Of a stretch of DNA of 41,063 bases, positions 1 through 11,000 are shown one piece after another. Under the pieces are notes generated by a model. The model was not told the origin of the DNA. It saw nothing but the letters and a program-made list of their open reading frames with translations, and did no database searches. Numbering within the stretch: position 1 is the first letter of the stretch; each line of letters begins with the position of its first letter. The DNA comes from an uncultured Pseudobutyrivibrio sp. (GTDB taxonomy: Bacteria; Bacillota; Clostridia; Lachnospirales; Lachnospiraceae): the NCBI GenBank assembly GCA_902775195.1, contig CACYLQ010000002.1:1-41063 (forward strand). Reading direction: 5' to 3'. The translations under genes were made by a program, and so were the position numbers.

Positions 1-437
1 TCTACGATAAAATCGTGGAGTTTGCCTGCTAGGGTTGAATCTGTCATGGCAAGCATTTTAACTGCAAGGATACCTGCGTTGGCGCCTCCGTTGATTGCTA
101 CTGTAGCTACAGGAACTCCTGTTGGCATCTGAACGATTGAGTAGAGGGAATCCACTCCACCTAAATCGCTAGTCTTCATAGGGATGCCGATAACTGGGCC
201 TTCGAAGATGGCTGCGCACATGCCTGGAAGATGTGCTGCTTTGCCTGCACCTGCGATGATGCACTGCACCCCACGGTCCTTTGCAGTCTTTGCATACTCT
301 ACAAAGATGTCTGGTTCGCGGTGAGCTGAGATTATACGAACCTCGTAATCAATCCCAAACTGCTCCAAAACTTCGATAGCCTTTGCCATAATAGGCATGT
401 CGCTATCACTACCCATAACTACACTTACTTTTGCCAT
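1..437 (-). CDS. purE: PurE, 5-(carboxyamino)imidazole ribonucleotide mutase (3' end cut by window edge)
   Basis: Class I PurE interconverts N5-CAIR and CAIR in cytoplasmic purine synthesis. Reading back from the ATG at 435-437 gives a protein beginning MAKVSVVMGSDSDMP, followed by SAHREP, AGAGKAAHLPG and a PVIGIP stretch, all family signatures around the substrate site. About 145 codons are present; the family is usually 160-170 residues, so roughly the last 20 residues lie outside the window. The start is fixed by an AGGAGG at 445-450 placed 7 nt upstream. It lies downstream of the structured RNA at 461-597, whose closing stem ends only about 12 nt before the ribosome site, so RNA folding and purE translation could be linked (inference). 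Confidence 0.95.
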   Translation of the reverse strand, partial: MAKVSVVMGSDSDMPIMAKAIEVLEQFGIDYEVRIISAHREPDIFVEYAKTAKDRGVQCIIAGAGKAAHLPGMCAAIFEGPVIGIPMKTSDLGGVDSLYSIVQMPTGVPVATVAINGGANAGILAVKMLAMTDSTLAGKLHDFIV

Positions 438-460
438 AACATATCCTCCTAGTTTATATC

Positions 461-597
461 TCGCCCAGGGACGTAGTCTTTCAAAGCTCCCGCAAGCCAT
501 CTCCCATACTGCGCTAGGCAACCTCCCGCTTCGCGGTTCCTTCCTAGCTTGCATGGGGCCCTCTTGCTCGCGCCGTCCACGTCTACGACCTGGGCTA
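461..597 (-). ncRNA. Structured RNA just upstream of purE, 6S RNA-like candidate
   Basis: This GC-rich gap folds on the minus strand into one long rod. The outer stem pairs 589-595 with 463-469 (GCCCAGG/CCTGGGC) and continues with 583-586/473-476 (GTAG/CTAC). A large two-sided internal bubble of about 25 nt per side follows. The inner arm has CCCAT/ATGGG, GCTAGG/CCTAGC and a tip of CCGC-GAA-GCGG. A long rod with a wide central bubble is the hallmark of 6S RNA, and I recall 6S genes next to purE in some bacteria. The core, about 135 nt, is shorter than most 6S RNAs, so identity is tentative; a purE leader element is the alternative. It shows no purine-riboswitch or ZTP-riboswitch core. Confidence 0.5.
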
Positions 598-626
598 TTT
601 ACAGTTTTAGATGAGCCTGTAGCTAT

Positions 627-684
627 CAATTCTGAGTGTTGCCGAAGGAGACATGTTAGTCGACGAAGGCAATTCTCAGGATTG
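627..684 (-). other. Stable hairpin between the aminopeptidase stop and the purE RNA
   Basis: CAAT, CTGAG and TTGCC at 668-684 pair with GGCAA, CTCAG and ATTG at 627-643, separated by small internal loops; the apical loop is about 24 nt. No T-run follows, so it does not look like a factor-independent terminator. It may be a processing signal or the 5' part of the adjoining structured RNA. Confidence 0.55.
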
Positions 685-701
685 AGAGCGTAACAGGCGG
701 A

Positions 702-2756
702 CTACATTTCGTCGAGAACCTTATTCAGCTCCTCGGTGCCAGGGATTACGAAGCGTCCCTGACGGATGACATCAAGCTCACGTCCATCCGCTGTGTGAAC
801 TGTGATGTCACCTAGCTCGTAATAAGGTATTGTTATATCTGTGTGGCAATTGAAATATGCCTTTGAAATATCTTCATTTCTAAGGAGTGAGCAAGAATTG
901 TCGCGGGCGATACATTCCTTGCCGTCTGGGTTGTACATTGGTACATCCTCTGCGTGTGAATAGCAGGTATCACCTACTGCGAAGTGAGGGCCTGTCTTTT
1001 CAGCGATAAGAATTGGAAGCTTGTCGGCGATGCCGTACTTCTGTCCCATGACAAATGCTCTTGTGTTTGTTCCGATGGCGAACTCTCCCATTGGAAGGGT
1101 GTCATGCTTGAACAATACGTTATCATAAATGTATTTCTTGTTTTCTTCTTCTGACTCAAAATTGCTGCATGTGTATGAAACAATCTTGCCTTCCTCAAAC
1201 TTAAGCTCAAGGTTACGGTAACCAAGCTCGTTAAGGTAAACCTGTGTAACGTGAAGCACACCGTTTGTGCCTTCAAGCTCAGGAGATGTGAACACCTCAC
1301 CAACAGGGATGTTTACATCAGCTACGCAGTTTTCGAAGTTGGTCTGCTTTGCAGGATTATCAAGATGATGAAGCTTTACAGTGATGTCTGTGTGGTTGTC
1401 GCCACGACCTGTAATATGAACAGTTTCACCCTGGTCAAGTACATCGATGATGTGCTGCTGGATGTTCTTGTAAAGCTCGTAATCCATTGTATTTACTGCA
1501 ACTGTCTCGTTGAAGATTTCATTAAAGTCCTTGCCGATTTCTGGTATCGGATATGCGATAATTGTGAAGCTTCGCTCCTCGCCATGGATGTATTCGTTTG
1601 TAATCTGTCCATTCTGGCTGGCGAAATAAACGTTAAGCTCGTTCTGCTTATCGCTGTATTTTGCATTAGCATCGTGGTTAACTGGCTCGAATGGCTTCTC
1701 ACCGAAGGTTTCGATAACAGCTGGGCCACCGAATACTGCTGCAAGCTCCTTGTTCTTTTCAAATGTATTCTTAAGAACCTCAAGCATTCTGTCTGCCATA
1801 CCCTTATCCCAGTAGTAGGCTCTATCATCCTTGTGGTCGTATTCACACTGCTTATTTGGAACCGATGAATAAAGGTTGCGTGATGTCATACCACCGAATC
1901 TAACTGTAGAAGCAAGGCCTGCCTCGTCGAAAAGACGGATAGCTTCGCGAGTCATAAGCTCGAAACCAACTGGTGCATGAACACCAACAGTATCCTTAAT
2001 AGTGATATCCTTGCCTGTAACCTCAAAGCCCTTGATGTATCCTTCTACATAGGTGCGTGCCATAGCTACAACATCCTCGTGAGGAAGGCTACGTAAATGA
2101 GCTGCAATCTTTCTTTCGTTTGGTCCGATGTACATACCATATTTGTACATGTATCTGTCATCAGACAAATCATCCTTCATGATGATGTTTCTGTAATAAT
2201 CGTAGTCTGCATCAATCATGCTGATAATGCTCTCAGACATAAATAACTGAGCGTAATCATGCTTTGCAGAATACATAGCATCAAGGATGCCCTCTTTACG
2301 ATATTTGTCCTCTTCCTCCATCTGGCACTCTCCATAAATCTGAAGGAATAATTCTGCGTATATAGTAAACTTATCAAGACGACCTGCGAAGGCTGCCTCG
2401 ATGATGTTTGTCATCTCGTAGAATATAGCTGAAAGTGGGCCACCTAATTCCTGACCAAGCTCTGCCACTGCGTATGTAGGACAAAGGAAGCTGTTTTTGT
2501 AGGTATCCTCACCATAAATAGCAAATACAGCATCATTGTCATTTTCACATTCGGTGATAGTACGATCAAAAAGTGTACCATCAGCTGCCTTATTCATAAT
2601 AGGAAGAACTGTCATGAAAAAGTCTGCTACCTGATTAAAATAAGCTTGAAGCTTTTCAGGTAAATCATGGTCTTCCTTTATAGTAGAGATGCGCTCTGTT
2701 ACAAGCTCAAAGCGCTCTACGATATCATCTGTTTTTTGATAAAATGTTTTGCTCAT
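702..2756 (-). CDS. M29-family metallo-aminopeptidase with long N-terminal domain
   Basis: Predicted cytoplasmic aminopeptidase of family M29 (AmpS/PepS/thermophilic aminopeptidase), removing N-terminal residues from peptides with two metal ions. The 684-residue protein has about 300 residues of helical N-terminal sequence, then the M29 fold. The C-terminal part carries GEVFTSPE, a GEFAIGTN segment, HFAVGDTCYSHAED and NCHTD, where the metal-ligand Glu, His and Asp residues of M29 sit. It is longer than classical M29 enzymes (about 410 residues) because of the N-terminal region. I chose the ATG at 2754-2756; an in-frame upstream extension would overlap the previous gene in another frame and looks non-coding. 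Its start lies 2 nt after the upstream stop, so it is co-transcribed with pyrE. Confidence 0.85.
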   Translation of the reverse strand: MSKTFYQKTDDIVERFELVTERISTIKEDHDLPEKLQAYFNQVADFFMTVLPIMNKAADGTLFDRTITECENDNDAVFAIYGEDTYKNSFLCPTYAVAELGQELGGPLSAIFYEMTNIIEAAFAGRLDKFTIYAELFLQIYGECQMEEEDKYRKEGILDAMYSAKHDYAQLFMSESIISMIDADYDYYRNIIMKDDLSDDRYMYKYGMYIGPNERKIAAHLRSLPHEDVVAMARTYVEGYIKGFEVTGKDITIKDTVGVHAPVGFELMTREAIRLFDEAGLASTVRFGGMTSRNLYSSVPNKQCEYDHKDDRAYYWDKGMADRMLEVLKNTFEKNKELAAVFGGPAVIETFGEKPFEPVNHDANAKYSDKQNELNVYFASQNGQITNEYIHGEERSFTIIAYPIPEIGKDFNEIFNETVAVNTMDYELYKNIQQHIIDVLDQGETVHITGRGDNHTDITVKLHHLDNPAKQTNFENCVADVNIPVGEVFTSPELEGTNGVLHVTQVYLNELGYRNLELKFEEGKIVSYTCSNFESEEENKKYIYDNVLFKHDTLPMGEFAIGTNTRAFVMGQKYGIADKLPILIAEKTGPHFAVGDTCYSHAEDVPMYNPDGKECIARDNSCSLLRNEDISKAYFNCHTDITIPYYELGDITVHTADGRELDVIRQGRFVIPGTEELNKVLDEM

Positions 2757-2758
2757 AA

Positions 2759-3100
2759 TTAACCTCTTACAAAGCCAACAACAAGTGTGGCCATCCAAAC
2801 AATCATAACAACGCTGCTGATAGCCAGACAGGTTGCTCTGTATTTTAACTCTGTTTTCGTTTTCATCTGACCGATGTTGTAAATCAGCGCACAAAGTGCT
2901 ACTAAAAAGCCTATTGTACCAAGACCTCCCAGCCACTTTGGTGTCTCACCTGAAAGGCAAACAGAACCAACCATAATGGCAACATATAAAACTAATGTGC
3001 CCAGTGAAACGCCTGCTGCATACATAGCCTCAACTGGAAGTGCCTTCAGCTGATTTCCATAAGAGCTTCGTCTATGAAAACGTCCTCTACCTATACTCAT
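2759..3100 (-). CDS. Small membrane protein, possibly DUF6142-like
   Basis: A 113-residue protein with a basic N-terminus (GRGRFHRRSS) and three hydrophobic segments at about residues 31-50, 57-77 and 88-110, so probably an integral membrane protein with the Arg-rich end inside. It resembles small Lachnospiraceae membrane proteins annotated as DUF6142, from memory only; no function is known to me. The start overlaps the pyrE stop by one base (TAATG) and its own stop is 2 nt before the aminopeptidase ATG, showing translational coupling in a three-gene operon. Confidence 0.75.
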   Translation of the reverse strand: MSIGRGRFHRRSSYGNQLKALPVEAMYAAGVSLGTLVLYVAIMVGSVCLSGETPKWLGGLGTIGFLVALCALIYNIGQMKTKTELKYRATCLAISSVVMIVWMATLVVGFVRG

Positions 3101-3786
3101 TATTTAACTCCGTATTCCTCATAATATGCATCAATACGTGACTTCATTTCGTCGTCGATAACAACACGTCCCTGGCACTGTCTGTTCCAAAGATGCTCTA
3201 CTACCTCGTCCATTGAAACGATGGCAGCTGTCTTAAAGCCGTATGTTTCAGCTACTTCATCAAGTGCTGTCTTGCTTCTGTCTCCTGAAAGGCCGAATTC
3301 TTGGCGATTAAGAGAAACCATAAGACCAACAATTGTAACATCACCCTGGGCGCGAACGATTGGAACTGTTTCTTCCATGCTCTTACCAGATGTTGTAACA
3401 TCCTCTATCATGACAACTCTGTCGCCATCTTTAATCTTGTAGCCTAAAATACCGCCCTTATCAGCGCCATGATCCTTTTCTTCCTTACGATTGCTGCAGT
3501 ATTTAACTTCCTTGCCGTATAATCTGTGGAATGCCTCTGCTGTGATAACTGCAAGTGGAATACCCTTGTAAGCTGGACCAAAGAGGACATCGAAATCCTC
3601 TCCATAAGCATCGTGAATAGCCTTTGCATAATATTCGCCAAGACGCATTAGCTGGCTACCTGTAACGTATGCTCCTGCATTCATAAAAAAAGGAGACTTA
3701 CGCCCTGACTTCAGTGTAAAATCACCAAACTTTAGGACGTCTGCCTCCACCATAAACTCTATAAATTCTGACTTGTAGCTTTCCAT
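3100..3786 (-). CDS. pyrE: Orotate phosphoribosyltransferase
   Basis: PyrE makes OMP from orotate and PRPP in pyrimidine synthesis. The 228-residue protein has the N-terminal FGDFTLKSGRKSPFF segment typical of the bacterial enzyme, catalytic-loop Lys residues (NRKEEKDHG) and the PRPP-binding motif VVMIEDVTTSGKS at about residues 123-135. It heads an operon with a small membrane protein and an aminopeptidase rather than with other pyr genes. A good promoter lies at 3835-3863; the short leader, about 40 nt, has no obvious PyrR-binding attenuator, so regulation is not evident. Confidence 0.95.
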   Translation of the reverse strand: MESYKSEFIEFMVEADVLKFGDFTLKSGRKSPFFMNAGAYVTGSQLMRLGEYYAKAIHDAYGEDFDVLFGPAYKGIPLAVITAEAFHRLYGKEVKYCSNRKEEKDHGADKGGILGYKIKDGDRVVMIEDVTTSGKSMEETVPIVRAQGDVTIVGLMVSLNRQEFGLSGDRSKTALDEVAETYGFKTAAIVSMDEVVEHLWNRQCQGRVVIDDEMKSRIDAYYEEYGVK

Positions 3787-3834
3787 AAACGATTCTCCTT
3801 CGTTACAAACAGATTAATTTTCAAAACCTTTCCG

Positions 3835-3863
3835 ATTGTAACATAAGAAGAAATGCTTTTCAA
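3835..3863 (-). promoter_or_regulatory. Sigma-A-type promoter of the pyrE operon
   Basis: TTGAAA (3858-3863) and TACAAT (3835-3840) are separated by exactly 17 bp, one mismatch or two from consensus each. Transcription would start near 3828, giving a leader of about 42 nt. Confidence 0.75.
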
Positions 3864-3887
3864 TGCTAAAGCGATACATTACTCATC

Positions 3888-3912
3888 AAAAAGCTATCTT
3901 CCAGCTGACAGC
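3888..3912 (-). terminator. Weak intrinsic terminator after the yibE/F gene
   Basis: On minus, GCTGTC (3907-3912) pairs with GATAGC (3893-3898) around an 8-nt loop, followed by five Ts. The stem is only 6 bp with one G-U pair, so termination may be partial. Confidence 0.4.
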
Positions 3913-3942
3913 CTTCTTTCTGTTAGCATTGTCTAACTCTAT

Positions 3943-5076
3943 TTACTTTTTCGAATACAACCATGCTGCCACTGCTGAAACACAAGGCACTGTGCCGATG
4001 ATTCCGATGGAACCTGCGATGGCCCTAATCATTTCAATAGCAACAAAATCTGTATTTACTAACTGGATGAATGAAACACCATAGGAATATATAAGCACCA
4101 TCATGTTAAGTGCTCCACCAACATAAGCAAGCACAAGTGTGTTTGCCATGGTTCCCATTGCATCGCGACCGATGTTCATGCCTGCTGCAAAAAGCTCCTT
4201 AAAGCCAAGCTTTGAATTGGCCTCGTGAATCTCTCCTATTGCAGATGATATAGACATGGCTATATCCATTACTGCACCGATTGCCGCTATAAGGATGCTA
4301 CTTATAAACAATCCTCTGAGCTGAATTGGATAACTAGATTTAACCAGCAGCAACGCCTCTGCCTCATCCATCTGGAATGTAGTAACTCCGCCTATGTGTG
4401 CGGCTGTGGCTCCAAGTAATGCTGCAATAAGAACTCCTGCCAAGCTACCAAGTGCTGCTGCAATAGTCTTCTTTTGAAGACCGCCGATAAGCAAATAGCA
4501 CACTGCCGATGTAACAAACACGATTGCTATGGTAAGTGGTATTGGTGCTACTCCCTTAAGTGTAAGAGGAAGAAGTACAAACACAATCACAAGCACTGTG
4601 TACACAAGACCTAAAAATGCCTTCAAGCCCTGCTTACCACCGAGTGCAATAAGAACTATCGCAAATACGATAACAAGTCCAATCATCAGTGGAACTCTAT
4701 CGTAATTATAGATGCTTACTGTATACTCATGCTTTCCAGTAGTATCGATTCGTACGCTTACCCTGTCTCCCTTTGACACATCTACATTGTAAAGGGCGCT
4801 GTAGTAATTGGTAACGTGGCACACATCACCCTTGTAGCGACCTGTCAAAAGCTCTACCTCAAGGTCGGTGTCTCCTTTTTTTACATTTTCTGTTTCCTCA
4901 TCAACTGTCGTATTATCCTCTATAACAGAAAGAACTCTAGCGGTTTCGAATTCAACGCCAGAGTCCTCTGTAATAGTGTATGTAGGCTTGTCAGCATTAG
5001 CGTAAATAATTACGCCAATGCTTAAACCTACAAATAATACGACTGATATAATTTTAATAATCAGTTCGTTTTTCAT
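3943..5076 (-). CDS. YibE/F family multi-pass membrane protein
   Basis: A 377-residue membrane protein of the YibE/F family. It has an N-terminal hydrophobic segment (about 8-26), an extracytoplasmic domain of about 100 residues with an OB-like pattern (ARVLSVIED, GDRVSVRID), then seven or so hydrophobic segments from residue 130 on. The conserved patch GAVMDIAMSISSAIGEI is a family signature. The biochemical role is unknown; transport has been suggested for relatives. It begins 15 nt after the stop of the giant exported protein and is probably read from the same transcript. Confidence 0.85.
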   Translation of the reverse strand: MKNELIIKIISVVLFVGLSIGVIIYANADKPTYTITEDSGVEFETARVLSVIEDNTTVDEETENVKKGDTDLEVELLTGRYKGDVCHVTNYYSALYNVDVSKGDRVSVRIDTTGKHEYTVSIYNYDRVPLMIGLVIVFAIVLIALGGKQGLKAFLGLVYTVLVIVFVLLPLTLKGVAPIPLTIAIVFVTSAVCYLLIGGLQKKTIAAALGSLAGVLIAALLGATAAHIGGVTTFQMDEAEALLLVKSSYPIQLRGLFISSILIAAIGAVMDIAMSISSAIGEIHEANSKLGFKELFAAGMNIGRDAMGTMANTLVLAYVGGALNMMVLIYSYGVSFIQLVNTDFVAIEMIRAIAGSIGIIGTVPCVSAVAAWLYSKK

Positions 5077-5091
5077 TTCTTACCTTCTAAA

Positions 5092-8000
5092 CTACCATTT
5101 GAAGATTCTGCCAAAGAAGCCCTTAATTGCATTGTAGATTTCCTTAACAACAGGATTCTCAGCAATTGCCTTAGCTACCTGCTTAACTACAGGTACGATT
5201 ACTTCTTTTACAACCTTTTCAATCTTCTCAACTATTTCTGGTTTCTTCTCTGGTTCAGGTTGTGGCTGTGGCTTAATTTCTGGTTCTGATTCCTTAACAA
5301 GCTTAATGTCATCGCAGTTTCTTACTCTGAATACTGGTACTGAAACATCAGAATCTCCTTCTGGATGCTTGTAAAGAACACCTGCTGCAGAAACTGTAGC
5401 GCCAACCTTTACAAAATCAACAAGTTCATTCTTACCTGTTGTTGCTGATTTGATGTAACCATCGATGAAGATAGCTGCTTCAACGCCTGTGTCATCCTTG
5501 AGCCAGAACTCTTCGATTGCACCGTCAGCACCAAGTGCTACTCTTGTAACCTTACCTTCTGTTTCAAGTAATGAACCACCAAGCTTGTCGTAATCCATTG
5601 CTGTTTTTGTATCAACCTTCTTAGGTGCCCAGATGTATGGGTCATCCTTAAGAATCTTGTATGAGATAATCTTTAACTCCTTATCTCCCTGATACTGTGA
5701 TACATATCCTACTATACGCATCTTTGTACCAATTGCAAGACCTGGTGCTGCGTATGGGAAGATATCGATACCAGCTGTCTCATCCTGAAGATAGATTGTA
5801 TCGAAGAATGTTGTGTTTTCGTTGTCTGTACCAGATGTTACATATCCTTCTACAGCAAACACATCATTCATCTCACCGGCTCTTGCTTCAGCGATTGTAG
5901 ATACTGGAAGCTCAACCTGTGAACCATCTAAAATGTTGTTTACGATTGTGTGGTTTACATAAGGAAGAGAATCGTTGTTGTCCATCTCTGCCTTTACTTC
6001 GAAGTCTGAAAGGAATACACCACCGGCTACGATAATCTGTCCACCTGCCTTTGTCTTCTGACGAGCCAGGAATGTAACGTTGCCTTCGTTGTCGTTTTTC
6101 TTACCCTTTACTCCATTTTCAAGAACGCCTTCAACTGCATTACCATTCTCATCCTTGCAATCTACAGAATATGTTGTGTCATATCCCTTTACAAGCCATT
6201 CTGCTGCATCTACAGCGTCAGTAGCCTTTGCATTTGAAATATCAACTGAGCAGCCTGAGTACTGGCTGTACTTCTGGCCCTCTCTAAAGCCTGCAAGAAG
6301 CTCAGAATCAAGATTTACATTTGTAGGATACATTCTGTAAACCTGACCACCATTGTTCTTGTCATCACAAACCTCATCAGAACCCATGCGGATTGTAGCA
6401 CCGATTGCTGAAAGAAGCTTATTCTGCTCTGTAGCTGTCTGGCCCTCTGTTGTATCTGAGTAATCAGCCAAACCACAAACTGCAACTGAACCACCATTTG
6501 CAACGTAGTTCTTAACAGTATCGATAAACTCATCTTCGAAATGGCTAACTGTGTAGTCACCTGCATTAGCTGTTCCTGTCTTCTTAGCTGGTGCTGATAC
6601 AACAAGCATCTTAGCATTCTTAAGTGTGTCAGCTGTAATCTTGTCCTTTACAACTGTTGCACGGATATTCTTTGCTGCGCAAAGCTTAATAAACGCATTT
6701 ACATTTCCACCGTAGTAACCTGTTACATAATCATTTCCATGTGTACCATCGATAATGATATCAGCAATCATAGATGGAAGTGCGTAATTAACAGTAAGCT
6801 TATCTGTGTAAACCTTTGGAACACCGTTAAGAGTTGCTCTAACTGTGATTTCGTAGGTTACCTGACCTGCTTCATTGTAAACAAAATCTGTCTTGTATGT
6901 TGCTGTGCCGTGTGCAGGAACTGAAGCAACCCCAGCTTCCTCTCCTGATACTGCTGCAACCTCTGTTTCCTTGCCATCAACATCCTTAATTACTACGTCG
7001 ATGAAGTTAATCTCAAGGTCAGTTGCCTCGTTGTTGTATAAATCTACATTTACGTCAAGGCTCTCTCCCTTAACTGGAAGAACTGTGTTTGTGTAAGACT
7101 TGTTGATACCGCAAGCTTCAACCTCACCTACCCATACAGGAGCTGTAACAGCGATATCGCCATCATCCTCTGTAATCTTTAAGTAGTAGTATGAGTAATT
7201 TGAAGGTACCTCAAATTTAACAGTTGTATCATTGCCTGATACATTTTCCATTGCGATTGACTGACCACCGTTTACGATAACTTCAACTCGGCCAATCTTT
7301 GAATCTGTAGGATCCTTGATGTCTGCCTTAAGCTCTACTGTATCGCCTACTGCATCCTTTTCAAGGATTGTACCCATGATGTAATTATCAAGTGTGTAGT
7401 AAATTGAAAGGTCGTTATCCTCTGTTGCATAGATACGATAGTTTCTCATTGCATCATAGATAGCGTTTTCATCGTTAACATCAGCAAGCATTACTGTACG
7501 TGCTGTGTTAGCATCGCCCCACTTACCCTTGTGGTTATCCTGGTTGTTTGTAGGAGCTACGTGCCATCCCTTATCAAGAGCACGTGTGTAGTACTCGTAT
7601 GATGGGAAGTAACCTGAAGAACCGATTGTTCCTTCACCGTTACCAACCTCAATCATTGTGATAAGGTTATCGTTCTCTTCTGAGTAATATGCAAAATCAC
7701 TGAAATCACCGAAGGTTGTACCTGGGTGGTTGAACTGGCTGATTGAATCAGGAACAGTTCTAAGCGCTGCATAGTAGTTCTGAAGAGCTGTTGAATATGT
7801 AGAGAATTCTGTCTGTGTACGGCTCTGGAAACCTGGTGTGTTGAATGTGTTCATATGACCAAGTCCGTTTGACCATGTCATTTCGTAACCGTAAGCACAT
7901 GTGAATTTGTCTGTTGAGTACTGCTTTACAAGATTGTGAGCGTATGTCCACTCATCCTCTGCAGACTTATCAACATTCTCAGTAATCTTTGATTCTTTCT

Positions 8001-11000
8001 CGTTATCAATTGAGTTACTGTGGTCTGTAATAATGATGTAATCTAAGTTATCTACATTTGATGCATGCTTTAAAGCATCCTCAAGTGAACCAGCACCATC
8101 GGAAATGTTTGTATGAGCATGAATCTGTCCGAAGTAGATGTTGTACTTGTCGTTAAGTCTCTTTGTGAACTTAACTGTTGATACTGGGCTATCCTTGTAG
8201 CCTTCCTTAACAGCCTTTACCTGTAACTGGCATGGAAGAGCTTTGAGCTCGAATGAACCTGTATATGTAATCCAGTCATCATGCTCTTCTGCTGTAGTCT
8301 CAGCAGTATTTGCTTCAGCTGCTGCAATTTCGTCCTCTGTCATGTATCTGTAGAGGATTGTTGCATCTTCTGTCTTTGTCTTAAGTGTTACCTTCTGATT
8401 GTCGATAACAGCACCACCGTTTGGTGTAGCCTTTACAGTCTGAACCTGAGCCTGAGTATACATGTAGCTAACAGTGATACTCTTCTCCAAGCCTTCCTTT
8501 GTAGCGTATGCCTGGATTGTTGCTGGAAGTTCATTAATTGTAACCTTTTCGTTGTCATCGTACTTAGCAAATTCGCCACCGTTTACTGAATAGTAAATTT
8601 CAGCGCCCTCTGTAAGTGATGCAAGGTCAATCTTCTGACCAACTGCAACTTCAGAGCTTCCTGGATTTGCAATAACGTATCTTGTTCTTGAGCTGTCCAC
8701 GATTGGGTTACCATATATTTCAACACTATCCATACGGATAACGCCGCCCTTAGATGGCTCCTTATCGCCCTTTGCATTCATGTTGCCAGGAACAAATCTG
8801 ATGTAAACCTTCTCAGCGTTTGCTGCTGCATTTGGAATGTTAAATGTGAAGTTTACATAATATGTAGGAGCGTAAGATGTCTTGGCAATACCATCTGCGA
8901 TTTCACCAGAACCACTTACCTCGTACTGCTCCATGATTTCCTTACCGTTTTCATCCTGCTTACCAGACTTCTTGTATGCAGAATATTTGTATGAGTAAGT
9001 ACCTGTCTTTAGGTTCTTGAAGTTCTCTCCATCAGTTGAGTACTGTAACTGGAATGAACCTGCTGCTGTGTTAGATGCTCTCATTCTAAGAGCAAGTTCC
9101 ATGTTTCCGTAACCAAGTGTTGAAAGTGCAAGCTGCATGTAATCAGTTTCAGCATTTGCAACACCAGTTGAACCCATGTAATAGCTTGTTGAGCCTGTTG
9201 TTGTGCTCTTTGCAGATGTCCATGGCTGTGTCTCTACGCCGCCAACAACTGCTGTAAACTTAGCTGTCTTATCAAGCATATCGTTTGTAGCGTATTTATC
9301 ACCATAAACTGCTGTAGCACATTCTTCATACTCGTTGTAATGTGCATTACCTGCCCAGCTTGCTACCTTAAGTCTGTCGTCTTCGTATTCAAGCTGAACT
9401 GTCTTCTCGCCTTCAGCGAGTGCATAGAAATTAAATGCGTAAATTGGATCTTCCTTAAATCCATAAGCTGAGAATCCGCTGTAGTATTCCAATGCCTGCT
9501 GGCTTGAACCAACCTTTGCAAAGGAATTCTTAAGATAGAACTTACCTGAATTTGTGTCATCTACGGCTTGCTCTGTCCAAAGTCCATTGTCTGTTAAAGT
9601 ATCGTTAAAGACGAGGTTAGCGTATGTCTTTGTTTTTCCATTTGACTCTTTTTGTACTAAGTCAATTGTAAGATACTTGTCATCAGCTGTCTTAAATGAA
9701 TAGTTTCCATTTTCATCAAGTCCAACTGTAAGAACAACTGCATCTGTGCCCTTTGTTTCAAGAGATCCATCCTCTGAAAGAGCTGCATCAGCTGCATTAA
9801 GCTTTCCGTTATTACCCTGGGCTGTCATAACCTTTGATGCACCTGGATAGTAAACAACTACCTGGTCACCAGCATAAAGCTCTCTTGTAAGAAGCTTTCC
9901 TACAGTGTTAGTTGTAGGCTCATCTTCCTTAACCTCTACCTCAGGAACTGTGTAAGCTGAGAATGTGTAAGCATCCTTCTTACCACCTGCAGTATAGCTA
10001 TAGGTTGTAAATCCTGAATAGAATTCAAGATACTGTGGCTTATCAATATTCTTTTTAGCGTCATGATAAACTGCGTTAACATTCTTTACTAAGAATGTAC
10101 CATCCTCGTTTGGCTCAACTGCCCAAAGGCTGTATGCATCTTTTTCATCAACAAGTGATAAGCTGTTTCCAGTTGCACCTGTTGTGAAATACTTAGTTGT
10201 AAGTACATTTCCCTCAAGAATGTCTGTAGTGATGTAGAACTGTCCTGCAGTTTCTGCTGCAACACCCTTCAATACTGCGATAGGTGCCTGGTCTTCAGAA
10301 TAAGTAAGATGATTATTCTCATCAAGCTTTACATCAACACCTGCCATCTTTTTACCGCTGGCTGTGTTAGAAAGGACTTTTTCATTATTGAATGCAAGAA
10401 CAAACTCCTGACCATCGTCAAGCTTTGTAACGTCTGTAATCTTGCTACCCTTTTCTAATGTGTAGCTGAATGAAACGATTTCACTCTTCTCATCACCCTT
10501 TGTTGAATATGCGTAGATTGTAGTATCCTTTGTGATTACAACTGCTTCCTTGTATGGAGAATAGTTATCCTCGCTACCGTTTACGTTGTAATAAATCTTT
10601 GCATCTTCATCGGCACATGAAAGTGTTACCTCAGTACCAAACTCAACAGCTGCGCCGCTTTCAACAGATGCTGTTGGAGCAGCAAGCTTTGCATCACTTG
10701 CGCTTTTGCTTGTGAGCTTGTAGAAAGCTATAGACTGGTTAGCAATGTTTCCACCATTTGAAGTGTAAGCTCTGAAATCCTTCTTATTATAGATTCCTAA
10801 ATAACGAGCTACCCCCTTAGGATCCTTAGCTGAAAGATAACCGTTATCAGCCAATTCCCATCTAGCGCCTACTTCATCATTTGGCATACCATTAACTCGT
10901 ATACCATTGTTTGCTGCAGTAGTGTAAAGATAGTTAGAACCAGAAGCAAATGTGTAGTATGTCTTTGTTACTGTCTCGTCCTTCTTCTCGTCTTCCTTTT

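Noticed and set aside
461..597. Purine or ZTP riboswitch of purE
   Set aside because: Neither the purine three-way-junction core nor the ZTP pseudoknot pattern is visible.
397..693. Plus-strand open frame across the purE upstream region
   Set aside because: It overlaps purE start and the structured RNA, has no ribosome site and an unnatural Arg/Pro/Cys-rich composition.
1251..1868. Plus-strand open frame of 205 codons inside the aminopeptidase gene
   Set aside because: Opposite strand of a well-supported gene with family motifs; typical shadow frame.
3787..3842. PyrR attenuator before pyrE
   Set aside because: The leader is about 40 nt and has no anti-terminator/terminator pair or PyrR loop.
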